NCBI GenBank assembly: GCA_027487675.1
Contig: JAIYDD010000144.1
Location: 1-64,000 of the forward strand
DNA length: 64,000 nt
Reading direction: 5' to 3'
Source: Acetobacteraceae bacterium
GTDB taxonomy: Bacteria; Pseudomonadota; Alphaproteobacteria; Acetobacterales; Acetobacteraceae
Shown: positions 7,757-17,031 of the stretch, piece by piece
How positions within the stretch are numbered: the stretch's first letter is position 1
Layout: each line of letters begins with the position of its first letter
The notes under the pieces: model-generated
Databases searched by the model: none
The model's input: the letters and a program-made list of their open reading frames with translations, nothing else
What the model was told of the DNA's origin: nothing
Translations under genes and position numbers: made by a program

Positions 7757-8986
7757 ATGGGTGTTGTCACGATCTCCCGCCGCGCCGCGCTGACGGCTTC
7801 GGGCGGCCTGGCGGCGGCCGCGCTGGTCGGGCTGCGGGCGCCGCGGGCGCAGGGCGCGCCGGTGCGCATCGGCGAGCTGAACAGCTACAGCCGCATGGCC
7901 GCCTTCTCCGTTCCTTATCGCAACGCGATGCAGCTGGCCGCGGACGCCATCAACCGCGCCGGCGGCGTGATGGGCGGGCGGCCGCTGGAGTTCGTCTTCC
8001 GCGACGATGGCGCGACGCCGGGCGATGCGGTGCGCGTCGCGGAGGACCTGCTGACGCGCGAGAACTGCGCCTTCATCGCCGGCACCTTCCTGTCCAATGT
8101 CGGGCTGGCGGTCGCGGACCTGGCGAACCAGCGCCGGCGGCTGTTCTTCGCCACCGAGCCGCTGTCGGACGCGCTCACCATGGCGCAGGGCAACCGCTAC
8201 ACCTGGCGCCTGCGGCCCAACACCTACATGCAGACGCGCATGCTGACGGAAGCCGCCCGCGGCCGCACCGCGCGGCGCTGGGGCATCGTCGCGCCCAACT
8301 ACGAATACGGGCAGTCGGCGGCGGCGAACTTCAAGCGGCTGATCACCGCCTCGATCCCGAACGCGGAGATCGTGGTGGAGCAGTATCCGGCGCTCGGCCG
8401 CGTCGATGCCGGCGCGACCGTGGGCGCGCTGAACCAGGCCCGGCCCGACGCCATCTTCAACGTGCTGTTCGGCCCCGACCTGACGGCCTTCGTCCGCGAA
8501 GGCAACACGCGCGGCCTGTTCGAACGCCGCCTGGTGCTGTCGCTGCTGACGGGCGAGCCGGAATACATGATCCCGCTCGGCGATGAATGCCCGGAAGGCT
8601 GGATCGTCACCGGCTATCCCTGGGAACAGGTCGAGTGGCCGCGCCACCGCGCCTATGTCGAGGCCTATCGTGCGCGCTTCAACGACACGCCGCGCAAGGG
8701 CAGCCTGCTGGGCTATGTCACGGTCGAGGTGCTGGCCGCGCTGCTCAACAAGGCGAACAGCCTGGACAACGAGGCGCTGATCGACGCGCTGCGCGACCTG
8801 CGCACCGAGACGGTCACCGGCCCCGTCACCATGCGCGGCATCGACCAGCAGGGCACGATGGGCACCTGGGTCGGCGAGACGGTGCTGCGCGGCCGCACCG
8901 GCACCATGCGCAACGCGCGCTACGTGGACGGCGCCGAGGTGATGTTCCCCGAGGCCGAGGTGCGCGCGGCGCGTCGCAGCGCCTGA
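7757..8986 (+). CDS. ABC transporter substrate-binding protein, branched-chain amino acid type
   Basis: Periplasmic binding protein (409 aa) of the LivJ/LivK superfamily. The N-terminus carries an SRRAALTASGG Tat-like signal followed by a hydrophobic run and an alanine-rich cleavage region. The mature start is VRIGELNSYSRMA, followed by the family segments AINRAGGVMGGRPLEFVFRD and CAFIAGTFLSNVGLAVADLA. It is the first gene of an overlapped importer operon: its stop overlaps the fused permease start (ATGA). GAGGGGG precedes the ATG. Relatives bind amides, urea, aromatic acids or amino acids. The HyuAB and Hnr genes downstream suggest a nitrogen-ring or lactam ligand, which is inference. Confidence 0.9.
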   Translation: MGVVTISRRAALTASGGLAAAALVGLRAPRAQGAPVRIGELNSYSRMAAFSVPYRNAMQLAADAINRAGGVMGGRPLEFVFRDDGATPGDAVRVAEDLLTRENCAFIAGTFLSNVGLAVADLANQRRRLFFATEPLSDALTMAQGNRYTWRLRPNTYMQTRMLTEAARGRTARRWGIVAPNYEYGQSAAANFKRLITASIPNAEIVVEQYPALGRVDAGATVGALNQARPDAIFNVLFGPDLTAFVREGNTRGLFERRLVLSLLTGEPEYMIPLGDECPEGWIVTGYPWEQVEWPRHRAYVEAYRARFNDTPRKGSLLGYVTVEVLAALLNKANSLDNEALIDALRDLRTETVTGPVTMRGIDQQGTMGTWVGETVLRGRTGTMRNARYVDGAEVMFPEAEVRAARRSA

Positions 8987-10860
8987 TGGATGCAGGCTTC
9001 CTGCTGGTCCAGTCCCTGTCGGGGCTGGCCAGCGCCTCCTCCCTGTTCATCATCGCCTCCGGGCTGACGCTGGTCTTCGGCGTCACCCGGATCGTCAACT
9101 TCGCGCATGGCAGCTTCTACATGCTGGGCGCCTACATGGCGGTGACGGTGGTGCCCTGGCTGCTGGAGATCGAGCGCAGCCCGTGGCTGTTCTTCGTGGG
9201 CGTGCTGATCAGCGCCGCGGTGGTCGGGCTGCTCGGCGTGGCGATGGAACTGCTGCTGCTGCGCCGGATCTACAAGGTGCCGGAGCTGTTCCAGCTGCTG
9301 GCGACCTTCGGCGTGGTGCTGATGGTGCAGGATGCGGTGCTGAAGATCTGGGGGCCGGTGGACATCACCGGGCCGCGCGCGCCCGGGCTGCGGCATGGCG
9401 TGGAGATCATGGGCCAGCGCTTCCCGGCCTATGAGCTGTTCCTGATCTGCGCGGGGCCGGCGGTGCTCGGCGCGCTGTGGCTGCTGATGCACCGCACGCG
9501 CTTCGGCGTGCTGATCCGCGCCGCGACGCGCGACCGGGAGATGGTGGGTGCGCTCGGCGTGAACCAGGCGATGCTGTTCACGGGCACGCTGTTCCTGGGC
9601 GCCTTCCTCGCGGGGCTCGGCGGGGCGTTGCAGATCCCGCGCGTGTCCGCCTCGGCGCAGATGGATCTCTCGATCATCACGGAGGTCTTCGTCGTCACCG
9701 TGATCGGCGGCATGGGCAGCGTGACCGGCGCCTTCCTGGCCGCGGTGCTGATCGGGCAGCTGCAGGCCTTCGGCGTGCTGGTCTTCCCGAAGATCACGTT
9801 GGTGCTGGTCTTCCTGCTGATGGCGGTGGTGCTGGTGGTGAAGCCCTGGGGGCTGCTGGGCAAGCCGGAACCCGCGGCCGGCCGGGCGACGCTGCCGGAA
9901 GGCATCCTGCACCCGCGCGGCTTCGCCCTGCCGGAGAAGCTGCTGGCCGCGCTGGCCGTCGCCGCCGCGCTGGCCGTGCCGGTCTTCGGCGATGCCTATG
10001 CCGTCAAGGTCGCAACCGAGGTGCTGGTCTTCGCGCTGGCTGCCTTCTCGCTGCACTTCCTGGTGGGCAATGGCGGCATCGTCAGCTTCGGGCATGCGGC
10101 GTATTTCGGCCTGGGCGCCTATGCGTCGGGGCTGCTGGTGGTGCGGCTCGGCGTGCCGATGGAGCCGGCGCTGCTGGTGGCGCCGGTGGCCGGCGCGGCC
10201 TTCGCCTTCCTGTTCGGCTTCTTCGTCGTGCGGCTGTCGGGCATCTACCTGGCCATGCTGACGCTGGCCTTCGCGCAGATCGCCTATGCCGTCTGCTTCC
10301 AATGGGTGGAGGTGACGGGCGGCGACAATGGGCTGGTGGGCGTCTGGCCCTCCGCCTGGGCGACGTCGCGGCATGTGTATCACTACATCGTGGCCGCCGG
10401 CGCCATCGCCGGAATCGTCGCGCTGCGCCACGTGATCTATGCGCCCTTCGGCGCGACGCTGCGCGCGGCGCGCGATTCGGCGCCGCGCGCGGATGCCATC
10501 GGCATCGATGTCCGCACGCACCAGCTGCTCGGCTTCACCATGGCGGGCGGCGCGGCGGGGCTTGCGGGCGGACTCTACGCCTTCTCGAAGGGCTCGATCG
10601 ACCCGACGATGCTGGCCATCCCGATGTCGGTGGACTTCCTGGCGATGATCCTGCTGGGCGGCATCCAGACCGTGATGGGCGCGGTGGTCGGCGCGGGCGC
10701 CTTCCACGCCATCAAGGACATCTTCATGCCGCTGACCGACTACTGGCGGTTCCTGCTCGGCGCCTCGATCATCGCGCTGGTGCTGCTGTTCCCGCGCGGT
10801 CTCGGCGGGGCCTTTGCGTCGGTCCGCGCCCGCGTGGCGGCGGAGCCCGCGCGCGCATGA
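8986..10860 (+). CDS. fused LivH-LivM ABC permease
   Basis: Single 624-aa polypeptide joining the two branched-chain-type permease subunits that are normally separate. Residues 1-285 are LivH-like (FGVTRIVNFAHGSFYMLGAY near residue 30, ending KPWGLLG). A short polar linker, about 288-310, follows. Residues 312-624 are LivM-like (GNGGIVSFGHAAYFGLGAY, then GDNGLVGVWP). I chose ATG at 8986, which overlaps the previous stop. The longer frame upstream only shadows the binding-protein gene. Both halves keep their inner-membrane helices and the conserved loops that contact the ATPases, so the fusion should be functional. LivG overlaps its end by 4 bases. Confidence 0.92.
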   Translation: MDAGFLLVQSLSGLASASSLFIIASGLTLVFGVTRIVNFAHGSFYMLGAYMAVTVVPWLLEIERSPWLFFVGVLISAAVVGLLGVAMELLLLRRIYKVPELFQLLATFGVVLMVQDAVLKIWGPVDITGPRAPGLRHGVEIMGQRFPAYELFLICAGPAVLGALWLLMHRTRFGVLIRAATRDREMVGALGVNQAMLFTGTLFLGAFLAGLGGALQIPRVSASAQMDLSIITEVFVVTVIGGMGSVTGAFLAAVLIGQLQAFGVLVFPKITLVLVFLLMAVVLVVKPWGLLGKPEPAAGRATLPEGILHPRGFALPEKLLAALAVAAALAVPVFGDAYAVKVATEVLVFALAAFSLHFLVGNGGIVSFGHAAYFGLGAYASGLLVVRLGVPMEPALLVAPVAGAAFAFLFGFFVVRLSGIYLAMLTLAFAQIAYAVCFQWVEVTGGDNGLVGVWPSAWATSRHVYHYIVAAGAIAGIVALRHVIYAPFGATLRAARDSAPRADAIGIDVRTHQLLGFTMAGGAAGLAGGLYAFSKGSIDPTMLAIPMSVDFLAMILLGGIQTVMGAVVGAGAFHAIKDIFMPLTDYWRFLLGASIIALVLLFPRGLGGAFASVRARVAAEPARA

Positions 10861-11639
10861 CGCTGCTGGCGGCCGCGGGCCTGAACAAGCGCTTCGGCGG
10901 CGTGGTCGCCGCGAAGGATGTGCGGTTCGCGCTGAACGCCGGTGAGATGCTGGCGATCATCGGGCCGAACGGCGCGGGCAAGTCCACCACCTTCAACATG
11001 GTGGGCGGCCAGCTGCGGCCCGACAGCGGCCGCGTGCTGCTGGCGGGGCAGGACATCACCGGGTTGCCGCCGCGCGAGGTCTGCCGGCTCGGCGTCGGAC
11101 GCACCTTCCAGGTGGCGCAGACCTTCCTGTCGATGACCGTCGCGCAGAACGTGCAGATGGCGCTGATCGCCCATGCAGGCCGCACGCGCGAGCTGGTGTC
11201 GCGCGCCGAGGCGCTGTACCGCGCGCAAGCCGTCGCGCTGCTCGGCAAGGTCGGCATGGCCGCCGACGCCGACCGCCCGATCGGCGAGCTCGCCTATGGC
11301 GACGTCAAGCGGGTGGAGCTGGCGATCGCCCTCGCCGCCTCCCCGCGCCTGCTGCTGATGGACGAGCCGACGGCCGGCATGGCGCCGCGCGAGCGGGCTT
11401 CGCTGATGCAGCTGACGGCCGGCATCGCGCGGGAGGAAGGCATCGGCGTGCTGTTCACCGAGCACGACATGGACGCCGTCTTCGCCCATGCCGACCGCAT
11501 CCTGGTGCTGGTCCGCGGCGAGGTGATCGCCGAAGGCACGCCGGAGGAGGTGCGCGCGAACGAACAGGTGAAGCGCGTCTATCTCGGCACCACCGGCCAC
11601 AAGGCGGCGCTGCGCGCGCGCCGCGCCGCGCATGTCTGA
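10857..11639 (+). CDS. livG: ABC transporter ATP-binding protein, LivG type
   Basis: Cytoplasmic ATPase (260 aa) energising the upstream permease. Visible motifs are Walker A GPNGAGKS, the Q-loop within GRTFQVAQTF, a signature variant LAYGDVKRVELA in place of LSxG, Walker B LLLMDEP, and the switch histidine in FTEHDMD. The C-terminus carries the LivG-type tail EVRANEQVKRVYLG. The start overlaps the permease stop (ATGA) and the end overlaps LivF by 8 bases, implying translational coupling. Confidence 0.93.
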   Translation: MTLLAAAGLNKRFGGVVAAKDVRFALNAGEMLAIIGPNGAGKSTTFNMVGGQLRPDSGRVLLAGQDITGLPPREVCRLGVGRTFQVAQTFLSMTVAQNVQMALIAHAGRTRELVSRAEALYRAQAVALLGKVGMAADADRPIGELAYGDVKRVELAIALAASPRLLLMDEPTAGMAPRERASLMQLTAGIAREEGIGVLFTEHDMDAVFAHADRILVLVRGEVIAEGTPEEVRANEQVKRVYLGTTGHKAALRARRAAHV

Positions 11640-12345
11640 CACGGTGCTGCAGGTCGAGCAGCTCGCCGCCGGCTATGGCCCGGCCGAGGTGCTGTTCGGC
11701 GTGGCGCTGGTGCTGCGCCGTGGCGAGGTGGCGGCGCTGATGGGCCGCAACGGCGCGGGCAAGTCCACCACGCTCAAGACGATCATGGGCCTGCTGCCGC
11801 CGCGCGCCGGCCGCGTGCGCCTGGCCGGCCAGGACATCACCGGCTGGGCGCCCTATCGCATCGCGCGGCTCGGCCTGGGCTATGTCCCGGAGGAGCGGCG
11901 CATCTTCACCGACCTGACGGTCGCGGAGAACCTGGAGGTCGGCCGCCGGCCGGCGCAGCCTGGCCGCGAGGCCTGGACACCGGAGAAGCTCTTCGCGATC
12001 TTCCCCAACCTTGCCGAGATGCGGCGCCGCCGTGCCTCCGCGATGTCGGGCGGCGAGCAGCAGATGCTGACCATCGCGCGCACGCTGATGGGCAACCCGG
12101 ATGCCGTGCTGCTCGACGAACCTTCGGAAGGCCTGGCGCCGGTGATCGTGGAGCTGATGGCCGAAGCCGTGCTGCGCATGAAGGAGGAAGGCATCGCCGT
12201 GCTGCTGTCGGAGCAGAACCTGGATTTCGCCGCCGCCGTCGCCGACCGCGCCTATGTCATCGAGAAGGGCAGCATCCGCTTCCAGGGCAGCATGGCGGCG
12301 CTCGAGGCGGACGAGGCGATCCGCCAGGCCTATCTGACGGTGTGA
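11632..12345 (+). CDS. livF: ABC transporter ATP-binding protein, LivF type
   Basis: Second cytoplasmic ATPase (237 aa) of the importer. Walker A GRNGAGKS, LivF-type segment LGYVPEERRIF, signature MSGGEQQML, Walker B VLLDEPSEGLAP and switch region LLSEQNLD are all present and intact. Its stop codon overlaps the hyuA start by one base. This ties the importer to ATP-dependent ring hydrolysis in one transcript. Confidence 0.93.
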   Translation: MSDTVLQVEQLAAGYGPAEVLFGVALVLRRGEVAALMGRNGAGKSTTLKTIMGLLPPRAGRVRLAGQDITGWAPYRIARLGLGYVPEERRIFTDLTVAENLEVGRRPAQPGREAWTPEKLFAIFPNLAEMRRRRASAMSGGEQQMLTIARTLMGNPDAVLLDEPSEGLAPVIVELMAEAVLRMKEEGIAVLLSEQNLDFAAAVADRAYVIEKGSIRFQGSMAALEADEAIRQAYLTV

Positions 12346-14381
12346 TGGCGATGGCGCGCATCCTGGCCGGCATCGATGTCGGCGGCACCTTCACCGACCT
12401 GCTGCTGCAGGATGCCGATGGCGGCGTGCGCATCGCCAAGGTGCCGACCACCTCGCCGAACCAGGCCGATGGGGTGCTGGCGGCGATCGAGGCCGCCGGC
12501 GCCACGGCCGACACGATCGAGCTGATCGTGCACGGCACCACCGCGACCACCAACGCGGTGCTGGAACGCAAGCTGGCCCGTGTCGGGCTGGTCACGACCC
12601 AGGGCTTCCGCGACGTGCTGGAACTGGGCCGGCGCACGCGGCCGCAGCCCTACGGCCTCAAGGGCAGCTTCGAACCGCTGGTGCCGCGCGAGCTGCGCCG
12701 CGAGGTGGCCGAGCGCATGGATGCAAGCGGCCGGGTCGTGACACCGCTGGACGAGGCCGCCGTGATGCGGGAGGTCCAGGCGCTGCTGGATGCGGGCTGC
12801 GAGGCGCTGGTCATCCATTTCCTGCACGCCTACGCGAACCCCGCGCATGAGCGCCGCGCCGGGGAGATCGCGCGCGCGATCTGGCCGAACGGCTACGTCA
12901 CGCTGGGCCATGAGCTGCTCTCGGAATTCCGCGAATACGAACGCGGCACGACGGCCACGGTGAATGCCGCCGTGCAACCGGTGCTCGACCGCTACCTGCA
13001 GCGGCTTCAGGAGAAGCTGGCCGCGCGGGGCCATCCGCGCGACCTGCTCGTCATGAACGGCAATGGCGGCACCATGCCCGCGCGGCTCGTCGCGCGCGAG
13101 GCGGCGAAGACGGTGATGTCCGGCCCCGCTTCCGGCGTCATCGCCGCCGCGGCGACGCTGGCGCAGACCGGGCTTTCGAACGCCGTGACCTACGACATGG
13201 GCGGCACCTCCACCGATGTCGCGCTGATCGCCGGTGGCGTGCCGGAAGTCTCGGCCGAGCTCTCCATCGCCTATGGCCTGCCGATCCACCTGCCGATGGT
13301 CGATGTGCGCACCGTCGGCGCCGGCGGCGGCTCCATCGCGGGCCTCGATGCGGCGGCCATGCTGCGCGTGGGTCCCGAAAGCGCGGGCAGCATGCCGGGC
13401 CCGATCTGCTACGGCCGCGGCGGCACGCGGCCCACCATCACGGATGCGAACCTGGTGCTCGGCCGGCTCGATCCCGCGCGGCTGCTCGCGGTGCGCGACG
13501 CCGTGCCGATGCAGCGCATCCGCGATGCCTTCGCGCGCGACATCGGCGATCCGCTCGGGCTCGGCGTCGAGCAGGCGGCCGAAGCGGCGATCCGCCTCGC
13601 GAACGTCCACATGACGGGCGCGATCCGCATGGTCTCGCTCTCCCGCGGGCATGATCCGCGCGACTTCGTGCTGTTCGCCTTCGGCGGCGCGGGGCCGCTG
13701 CACGCGGTCGCGCTGGCGCGCGAGATCGGCATCCCGGAAGTCCTGGTGCCGGCGCGGCCGGGGCTGACCAACGCGCTCGGCTGCCTCGTCGCCGATCTCC
13801 GCCAGGATCTCGTCAACACGCTGAATCGCGGGCTCGACGAACTGCCGGAGGAGGACATCGCCGCGACGCTGCGCGGCCAGCGCGAGCGCGGCATCGCCGT
13901 GATCCGGGCCGGCGGCGCGGAGGTGGAGGAGGTCACGGTCCTGCACGCGGCGGAGATGCAGTTCCGCGGCCAGACCCATCTGCTGCGCGTCGCGCTGCCG
14001 CGCCACGATGTCACGCGCGCAGAGATCCAGGCAGCCTTCGAAGCCGCCTATCTCGCCGGTTTCCAGGTGCGGCTGCCGGAGATCCGTGCCGTCCTCGTCA
14101 ACCTGAACACCAGCGTGATCGGCCGGCGCCGCCGCCTCGACCTCTCGACGCTGCTCGGCACCGGCGGCCGGCAGGAGGAGGCACGCATCGGCGAACGGCC
14201 GCTCTTTGCCGACGGCGCCTGGCACCGCGCCGATGTCTGGCAGAGGGAGGCGCTGCCCCGCGGCGCGCGCATCGCCGGGCCTGCCATCATCAACCAGGCG
14301 GACGCGACGACCATCCTGGAGCCCGGCAGCGAGGCCGTGGTCGACCAGATCGGCAACCTGCGCATCCGGGTGACGGCATGA
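12345..14381 (+). CDS. hyuA: hydantoinase / oxoprolinase family subunit A
   Basis: ATP-binding subunit (678 aa) of the HyuA/HyuB family, which hydrolyses cyclic amides (N-methylhydantoin, 5-oxoproline, caprolactam and relatives) using ATP. The N-terminus holds the actin-like phosphate loop GIDVGGTFTDLL. TYDMGGTSTDVAL near residue 285 is the second nucleotide-binding loop, and VGAGGGSIA near 327 and FGGAGPLHA near 448 are family hallmarks. I use ATG at 12345, overlapping the livF stop; GTG at 12342 and ATG at 12351 are alternatives. It overlaps hyuB by 4 bases. Family and ATP use are firm. The substrate is unknown; the hnr neighbour suggests a lactam made by ring reduction. Confidence 0.92.
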   Translation: MAMARILAGIDVGGTFTDLLLQDADGGVRIAKVPTTSPNQADGVLAAIEAAGATADTIELIVHGTTATTNAVLERKLARVGLVTTQGFRDVLELGRRTRPQPYGLKGSFEPLVPRELRREVAERMDASGRVVTPLDEAAVMREVQALLDAGCEALVIHFLHAYANPAHERRAGEIARAIWPNGYVTLGHELLSEFREYERGTTATVNAAVQPVLDRYLQRLQEKLAARGHPRDLLVMNGNGGTMPARLVAREAAKTVMSGPASGVIAAAATLAQTGLSNAVTYDMGGTSTDVALIAGGVPEVSAELSIAYGLPIHLPMVDVRTVGAGGGSIAGLDAAAMLRVGPESAGSMPGPICYGRGGTRPTITDANLVLGRLDPARLLAVRDAVPMQRIRDAFARDIGDPLGLGVEQAAEAAIRLANVHMTGAIRMVSLSRGHDPRDFVLFAFGGAGPLHAVALAREIGIPEVLVPARPGLTNALGCLVADLRQDLVNTLNRGLDELPEEDIAATLRGQRERGIAVIRAGGAEVEEVTVLHAAEMQFRGQTHLLRVALPRHDVTRAEIQAAFEAAYLAGFQVRLPEIRAVLVNLNTSVIGRRRRLDLSTLLGTGGRQEEARIGERPLFADGAWHRADVWQREALPRGARIAGPAIINQADATTILEPGSEAVVDQIGNLRIRVTA

Positions 14382-16117
14382 TGGATCCGCTGACACTCGC
14401 CGTGATCCAGGCGGGCCTCCAGCAGGTCTGCAACGAGATGGACATCGCCTTCTCCCGCGCCGCTTTCTCGCCGGTGATCGCCGAGGCCGAGGACCGCTCA
14501 GACGGCATCTACGGCGCGGCGGACGGCGCGCTGATCGCCCAAGGCGAGCTCGGCCTGCCGGTCTTCGTGGGCGCGATGACCCATTCGGCGGCGCATCTGA
14601 CGCGGCTGGTCGCCGAGGGCGCGATCGCTGCGCCGGAGCCCGGCGACATCTACGTCGTCAACGATCCCTATCTCGGCGGCACGCATCTGATGGATGTGCG
14701 CTTCGCCAAGCCGGTCTTCGTGGAGGGCAGCCTGTTCTGCTGGCTGCAGAACACCGGCCATTGGCCCGACATCGGCGGCATGGTGCCCGGCGGCTTCAGC
14801 GCGCACGCGACGGAGGTCGAGCAGGAAGGCCTGCGCCTGCCGCCGGTGAAACTGTTCAAGCGGGGGCAGCTGGACCGCGAGATCCTGGCGATCATCCAAT
14901 CCAATATCCGCGTCGCCGAACAGCGGATCGGCGACATCAAGGCGCAGGCGGCGGCGCTGCTGGTCGGCGAGACGCGGCTGGCGGAGATGATCACCCGCCA
15001 CGGCGCGACGACGCTGCAGGCCGCGATCGCCGACATCCGCGCGCTGGCGGCGGAGCGTATGCGCGCGGAGATCCGGCGCATCCCGGACGGCGTCTATCGC
15101 AGCGAGGCCTTCGTCGATTCCGACGGGGTGGTGGATGCCCCGCTGCGCATCGCGCTCACCCTCACCAAGCGCGACGACAGGCTCGTCTTCGATCTTTCCG
15201 GCTCCTCCCCGCCCTGCCGCGGGCCGATGAATTCCGTCTGGTCCACCACCTGCTCCGCCGTCTACCTCGCCATGAAGCACGTCTTCCCCGACGTGCCCAT
15301 CAATGCCGGCACCTTCGAGCCTCTCGAGGTGATGCGGCCGGAAGGCACCTTCCTCGATGCGCGCTACCCGCGCCCGGTCTCAGGCTGCGCGGCGGAGGTC
15401 TCGCAGCGCGTGGCGGAAGCGGTGTTCCTGGCGCTGGCGCAGGCCATCCCCGGTGCGCTCTGGGCCGCGCCCGCCGGCACCTCCGGCAATTTCGCGCTCG
15501 GCGGCCACGACCCGGCGCGTGGTGCTGGCTATGTGATGTACCAGATCACCGGCGGCGGCTATGGCGGCACCGCGGAAGCCGACGGCCTGACGAATGGCTG
15601 TTCCACCATCGGCATCAGCAAGACGCCGCCCGTGGAGGTGATGGAGCAGTACTTCCCCATCCTGTTCCGCCGCTTCGCGCTGCGCGAAGGCTCGGGCGGC
15701 GCGGGGCATCGTCGCGGCGGCTTCGGCGTGCACTACGAGGTGGAGCTGCTGCGCGGCGAGGCGCGCGCGAGCTTCGTCATGGACCATGGGCGCTTCGGCC
15801 CGCCGGGCGTGCTGGGCGGCGGTGATGGCGCGGCCAATGTCGTCAAGCTGCATCGCGGCGGCGTCACCACCATCCCGCTGCATCTGTCGAAGGACCAGGG
15901 GCTGGAACTCGCACCCGGCGACCGCGTGGAAGTGTTGACGCCGGGCGGCGGCGGCTATGGCGACCCGCTGGCGCGCGATCCCGATCTCGTCGCCCGCGAC
16001 GTGGCGCGCGGCTACTACACGGCGGAGGAAGCCGCGCGGCTCTGGGCCGTGGCGCTGCGCGACGGCGCCGTCGATGCCGCCGCCACGGCGCGGCTGCGCG
16101 CGGAACGCGCCGCTTGA
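14378..16117 (+). CDS. hyuB: hydantoinase / oxoprolinase family subunit B
   Basis: Partner subunit (579 aa) of HyuA; the two together hydrolyse cyclic amides with ATP. The family N-terminus (DPLTLAVIQAGLQQVCNEMD) is clear. Also present are VNDPYLGGTHLMDVR near residue 92, NTGHWPDIGG near 125, SGSSPPCRGPMNSV and the C-terminal LTPGGGGYGDPLARDP. Tandem ATG codons at 14378 and 14381 both fit; the first overlaps the hyuA stop. The length matches the family. The stop codon overlaps a TTG start for the next frame. Confidence 0.92.
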   Translation: MMDPLTLAVIQAGLQQVCNEMDIAFSRAAFSPVIAEAEDRSDGIYGAADGALIAQGELGLPVFVGAMTHSAAHLTRLVAEGAIAAPEPGDIYVVNDPYLGGTHLMDVRFAKPVFVEGSLFCWLQNTGHWPDIGGMVPGGFSAHATEVEQEGLRLPPVKLFKRGQLDREILAIIQSNIRVAEQRIGDIKAQAAALLVGETRLAEMITRHGATTLQAAIADIRALAAERMRAEIRRIPDGVYRSEAFVDSDGVVDAPLRIALTLTKRDDRLVFDLSGSSPPCRGPMNSVWSTTCSAVYLAMKHVFPDVPINAGTFEPLEVMRPEGTFLDARYPRPVSGCAAEVSQRVAEAVFLALAQAIPGALWAAPAGTSGNFALGGHDPARGAGYVMYQITGGGYGGTAEADGLTNGCSTIGISKTPPVEVMEQYFPILFRRFALREGSGGAGHRRGGFGVHYEVELLRGEARASFVMDHGRFGPPGVLGGGDGAANVVKLHRGGVTTIPLHLSKDQGLELAPGDRVEVLTPGGGGYGDPLARDPDLVARDVARGYYTAEEAARLWAVALRDGAVDAAATARLRAERAA

Positions 16118-17031
16118 CCGCCTATCACCGCCCGGCGACGCTGGCCGATACACTCGCCAAGCGCGTGCCGGTGCATCACTCCGGCGCCCGTCGCGCGCCG
16201 AGCGTGCGCACACGCACGCGCGCCAGCTGCACCAACCAGACGCCGACCGGCGCCTGCCGCGGCTTCGGCTCTCCGCAGGCGGCGATCGCGACGGAAAGCC
16301 TGGTGAACCAAGCAACGGCGCAGCTCGGCCTCGGTCGCTGGGAGATCGGGCGACACGACGCGCTCGGGCGCGGCCGGGCAGTGCATGAGGCAGTGTGCGC
16401 GCTGCGGCAGCCTCTCCTGGCCACCGCCACCGCCGGCGACGAGGCCGTGCTCGCGCTCGATGGCGCGCGGCTGCGGTTGACGGACGCTGGCGGTGGCGGG
16501 CGGGCGCTCGACCTTGCCTCGGTCACCGAAGACGTCGAAGCCGACGCCACCTACCATCCGCCAACGACGGTGCGAGACGCCGAACGCCAGCGCAAGCCAT
16601 CTGCCACCGGCGACTTCGCCGCGCAGAGCGCGCTTGCCACGATGGTCTGCACGGCGAAGGTGGACGATGTCGTCGCGTCGCAGGATGTCAGCCGGGCAGT
16701 CAACGCAAGGCTCGTGCTCGGAAAGATCCATGGCGGCATCGCGAACGGGCTCGGCCTCGCGTTGATGGAGGAACTCATCCCCGGCGGCACCGAGAAGCCG
16801 TGCCGCGATCTGATCCAGACGGCGGCCGACATGCCACCGATCCGCGTCCACCTCATCGAGGATTCCGAGCCCGAAGGCCCCTTCCGCGCGAAGGGCGAGC
16901 GCGAACCCGCGCTGGTGTCGATCGCGCCCGCCATCTTGTCGGCGATGCGCCACGCCGCGGGTGTCACGCTGCGACAGGTGCCGGTGCTGCCGCATGGCCG
17001 CCGGGCCACGATGCAGGAGAGCGCGCCATGA
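16114..17031 (+). CDS. shortened xanthine-dehydrogenase-family molybdopterin subunit, possible relic
   Basis: A 305-aa frame resembling only the C-terminal half of molybdenum-hydroxylase large subunits, which normally exceed 700 aa. Residues about 43-62 (TPTGACRGFGSPQAA) match the conserved Arg-Gly-Phe-Gly loop. Residues 175-215 (SQDVSRAVN, GKIHGGIANGLGLALMEEL) match the cofactor-contact region. GPFRAKGERE near 260 matches the loop bearing the catalytic glutamate (usually GAKGxGE). The N-terminal domain is absent, and roughly a hundred residues seem lost before the 'vgkihgg' part. The only upstream start is a TTG overlapping the hyuB stop; the end overlaps hnr. E. barkeri nicotinate dehydrogenase has a split large subunit with a short C-terminal piece (NdhM). 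This could be such a piece without its partner, or a decaying remnant kept in frame. Confidence 0.5.
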   Translation: MTAYHRPATLADTLAKRVPVHHSGARRAPSVRTRTRASCTNQTPTGACRGFGSPQAAIATESLVNQATAQLGLGRWEIGRHDALGRGRAVHEAVCALRQPLLATATAGDEAVLALDGARLRLTDAGGGGRALDLASVTEDVEADATYHPPTTVRDAERQRKPSATGDFAAQSALATMVCTAKVDDVVASQDVSRAVNARLVLGKIHGGIANGLGLALMEELIPGGTEKPCRDLIQTAADMPPIRVHLIEDSEPEGPFRAKGEREPALVSIAPAILSAMRHAAGVTLRQVPVLPHGRRATMQESAP

